From Ancylothrix sp. D3o (GTDB taxonomy: Bacteria > Cyanobacteriota > Cyanobacteriia > Cyanobacteriales > Oscillatoriaceae), in contig NZ_JAMXEX010000002.1 in the NCBI RefSeq assembly GCF_025370775.1, positions 372,001 through 436,000 of the forward strand: a stretch of DNA of 64,000 nucleotides. The letters run 5' to 3'. A program made the position numbers and the translations under genes. Below, piece after piece: positions 63,479 to 64,000 of the stretch; position 1 is the first letter of the stretch; every line of letters starts with the position of its first letter. The notes beneath the pieces are model-generated. The model made no database searches. It was not told where the DNA came from and was given only the letters and a program-made list of their open reading frames with translations.

Positions 63479-64000
63479 ATGAAATTTAACTTAAGTTTTG
63501 TAAAAATTTTCATGGTGTGTGGGGCCGGTGTGTTAAGCATCGTGGCAACTTGCAACCGGCTGCAAGCCCAAAATAATCGGCCAGGGGTTAAGGAAGTTTC
63601 TTCAAACAAAATGCCCTTAACTTCCCAACATTTAACCCAGGCAGATGTGGACTACCAAACTATCCAAGCTCGTCAAACAGAAGCTATAAATCATATTGCG
63701 TTAATGAGCCGCGCACAACTCTATTCTTTTATTGATCATAAACGTTTCGCATCCAAACTAAACGATTTAGACCTAGAGATCAAACCTGAAAGCGAGAATT
63801 ATTACTACAGTATGAGGGCGCTCAGTCCGACTTTAATTCAAAATATAGGGGTTCCGAAAAGAGACAACTTAAAAAGTTATACAGGGATAATTTATGTATT
63901 TCAAAGTAAAGAAAATAATGAAACTGTAATAGGGGAGGTTAGATGCGAAAGCCGGCGACCTTCAAAAGCTGCACCACCACCTCCTCAAATGAAAGGAAAT
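63479..64000 (+). CDS. Type IV pilin-like protein (G/H family), cut by window end
   Basis: The 174 visible codons start at ATG 63479. A short hydrophobic N terminus (VKIFMVCGAGVLSIVATC) lacks the classic prepilin GFTLIE cleavage site, so it may be a signal peptide or lipoprotein-type anchor. The body QTIQARQTEAINHIALMSRA, FIDHKRFASKLNDLDLEIKP and NYYYSM matches the C-terminal domain of cyanobacterial PilA-type G/H pilins. The C-terminal end is outside the window. Confidence 0.75.
   Translation, partial: MKFNLSFVKIFMVCGAGVLSIVATCNRLQAQNNRPGVKEVSSNKMPLTSQHLTQADVDYQTIQARQTEAINHIALMSRAQLYSFIDHKRFASKLNDLDLEIKPESENYYYSMRALSPTLIQNIGVPKRDNLKSYTGIIYVFQSKENNETVIGEVRCESRRPSKAAPPPPQMKGN

Overview
The window is chromosomal DNA of a cyanobacterium, most likely a filamentous member of the Oscillatoriales-type lineages. 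The diagnostic genes are psbV, psbV2 and petJ in tandem (cytochrome c-550, its paralogue and cytochrome c6), an SLH-domain iron-uptake-type porin, and several small cyanobacterial conserved genes. The hexamers GCCGGT/ACCGGC/GCCGGC are strikingly frequent in both genes and spacers. No rRNA, CRISPR array, phage or intact insertion sequence was seen. Three tRNA genes are present: Val-CAC, Thr-GGU and Tyr-GUA.

Layout. 0-9 kb is mostly metabolic: glycogen debranching-type glucosidase, Xaa-Pro aminopeptidase, two zinc alcohol dehydrogenases, cysteine synthase, a Uma2 nuclease and 1-Cys peroxiredoxin. 8.5-13 kb is a small unstable patch: a SWIM zinc-finger gene divergent from a small RHH-like gene, two paralogous small genes inside a duplicated and decayed segment, a frameshifted retropepsin-like gene, a ParD/ParE-type toxin-antitoxin pair, and a truncated second copy of the enolase 3' end. 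13-25 kb is housekeeping: an exported protein, enolase, glyoxalase I, the porin, ClpB, a Wzz-like polysaccharide co-polymerase, and a small ureide/cysteine-hydrolase-like group.

25-39 kb is a mixed surface-glycan and specialised-metabolism region. It has an E. coli-type prephenate dehydrogenase with a degenerate chorismate-mutase domain, two overlapping sulfotransferases, a lipoprotein glycoside hydrolase, an O-antigen ligase/polymerase, a GT4 glycosyltransferase and a MurJ/MATE-type flippase. It ends with an NRPS-like synthetase (partial C, then A-T-TE) and 4-hydroxyphenylpyruvate dioxygenase. The A domain has Ser where amino-acid-activating domains have the amino-group-binding Asp. Together with the 4-hydroxyphenylpyruvate-making and -consuming enzymes nearby, this suggests a non-amino-acid aromatic substrate, possibly an arylpyruvate.

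39-54 kb is a DNA phosphorothioation (Dnd) defence island. dndC-dndD-dndE lie on the minus strand. Three DGQHR/DndB-family genes follow, with an Rpn-type nuclease, a Dnd-associated protein 4-like gene, a Uma2 nuclease, a second DndD-like SMC ATPase with a CxC half-hook, a small acidic protein, and a DEAD/DEAH helicase resembling Dnd restriction helicases. dndA is absent and no canonical dndFGH is seen.

54-64 kb returns to core genes: radC, tRNA-Val, prepilin peptidase, accD, psbV-psbV2-petJ, tRNA-Thr, tRNA-Tyr, methionine aminopeptidase, an amidase, and a type IV pilin-like gene cut by the window end. Intergenic spaces carry at least two interlocking families of dispersed palindromic repeats.
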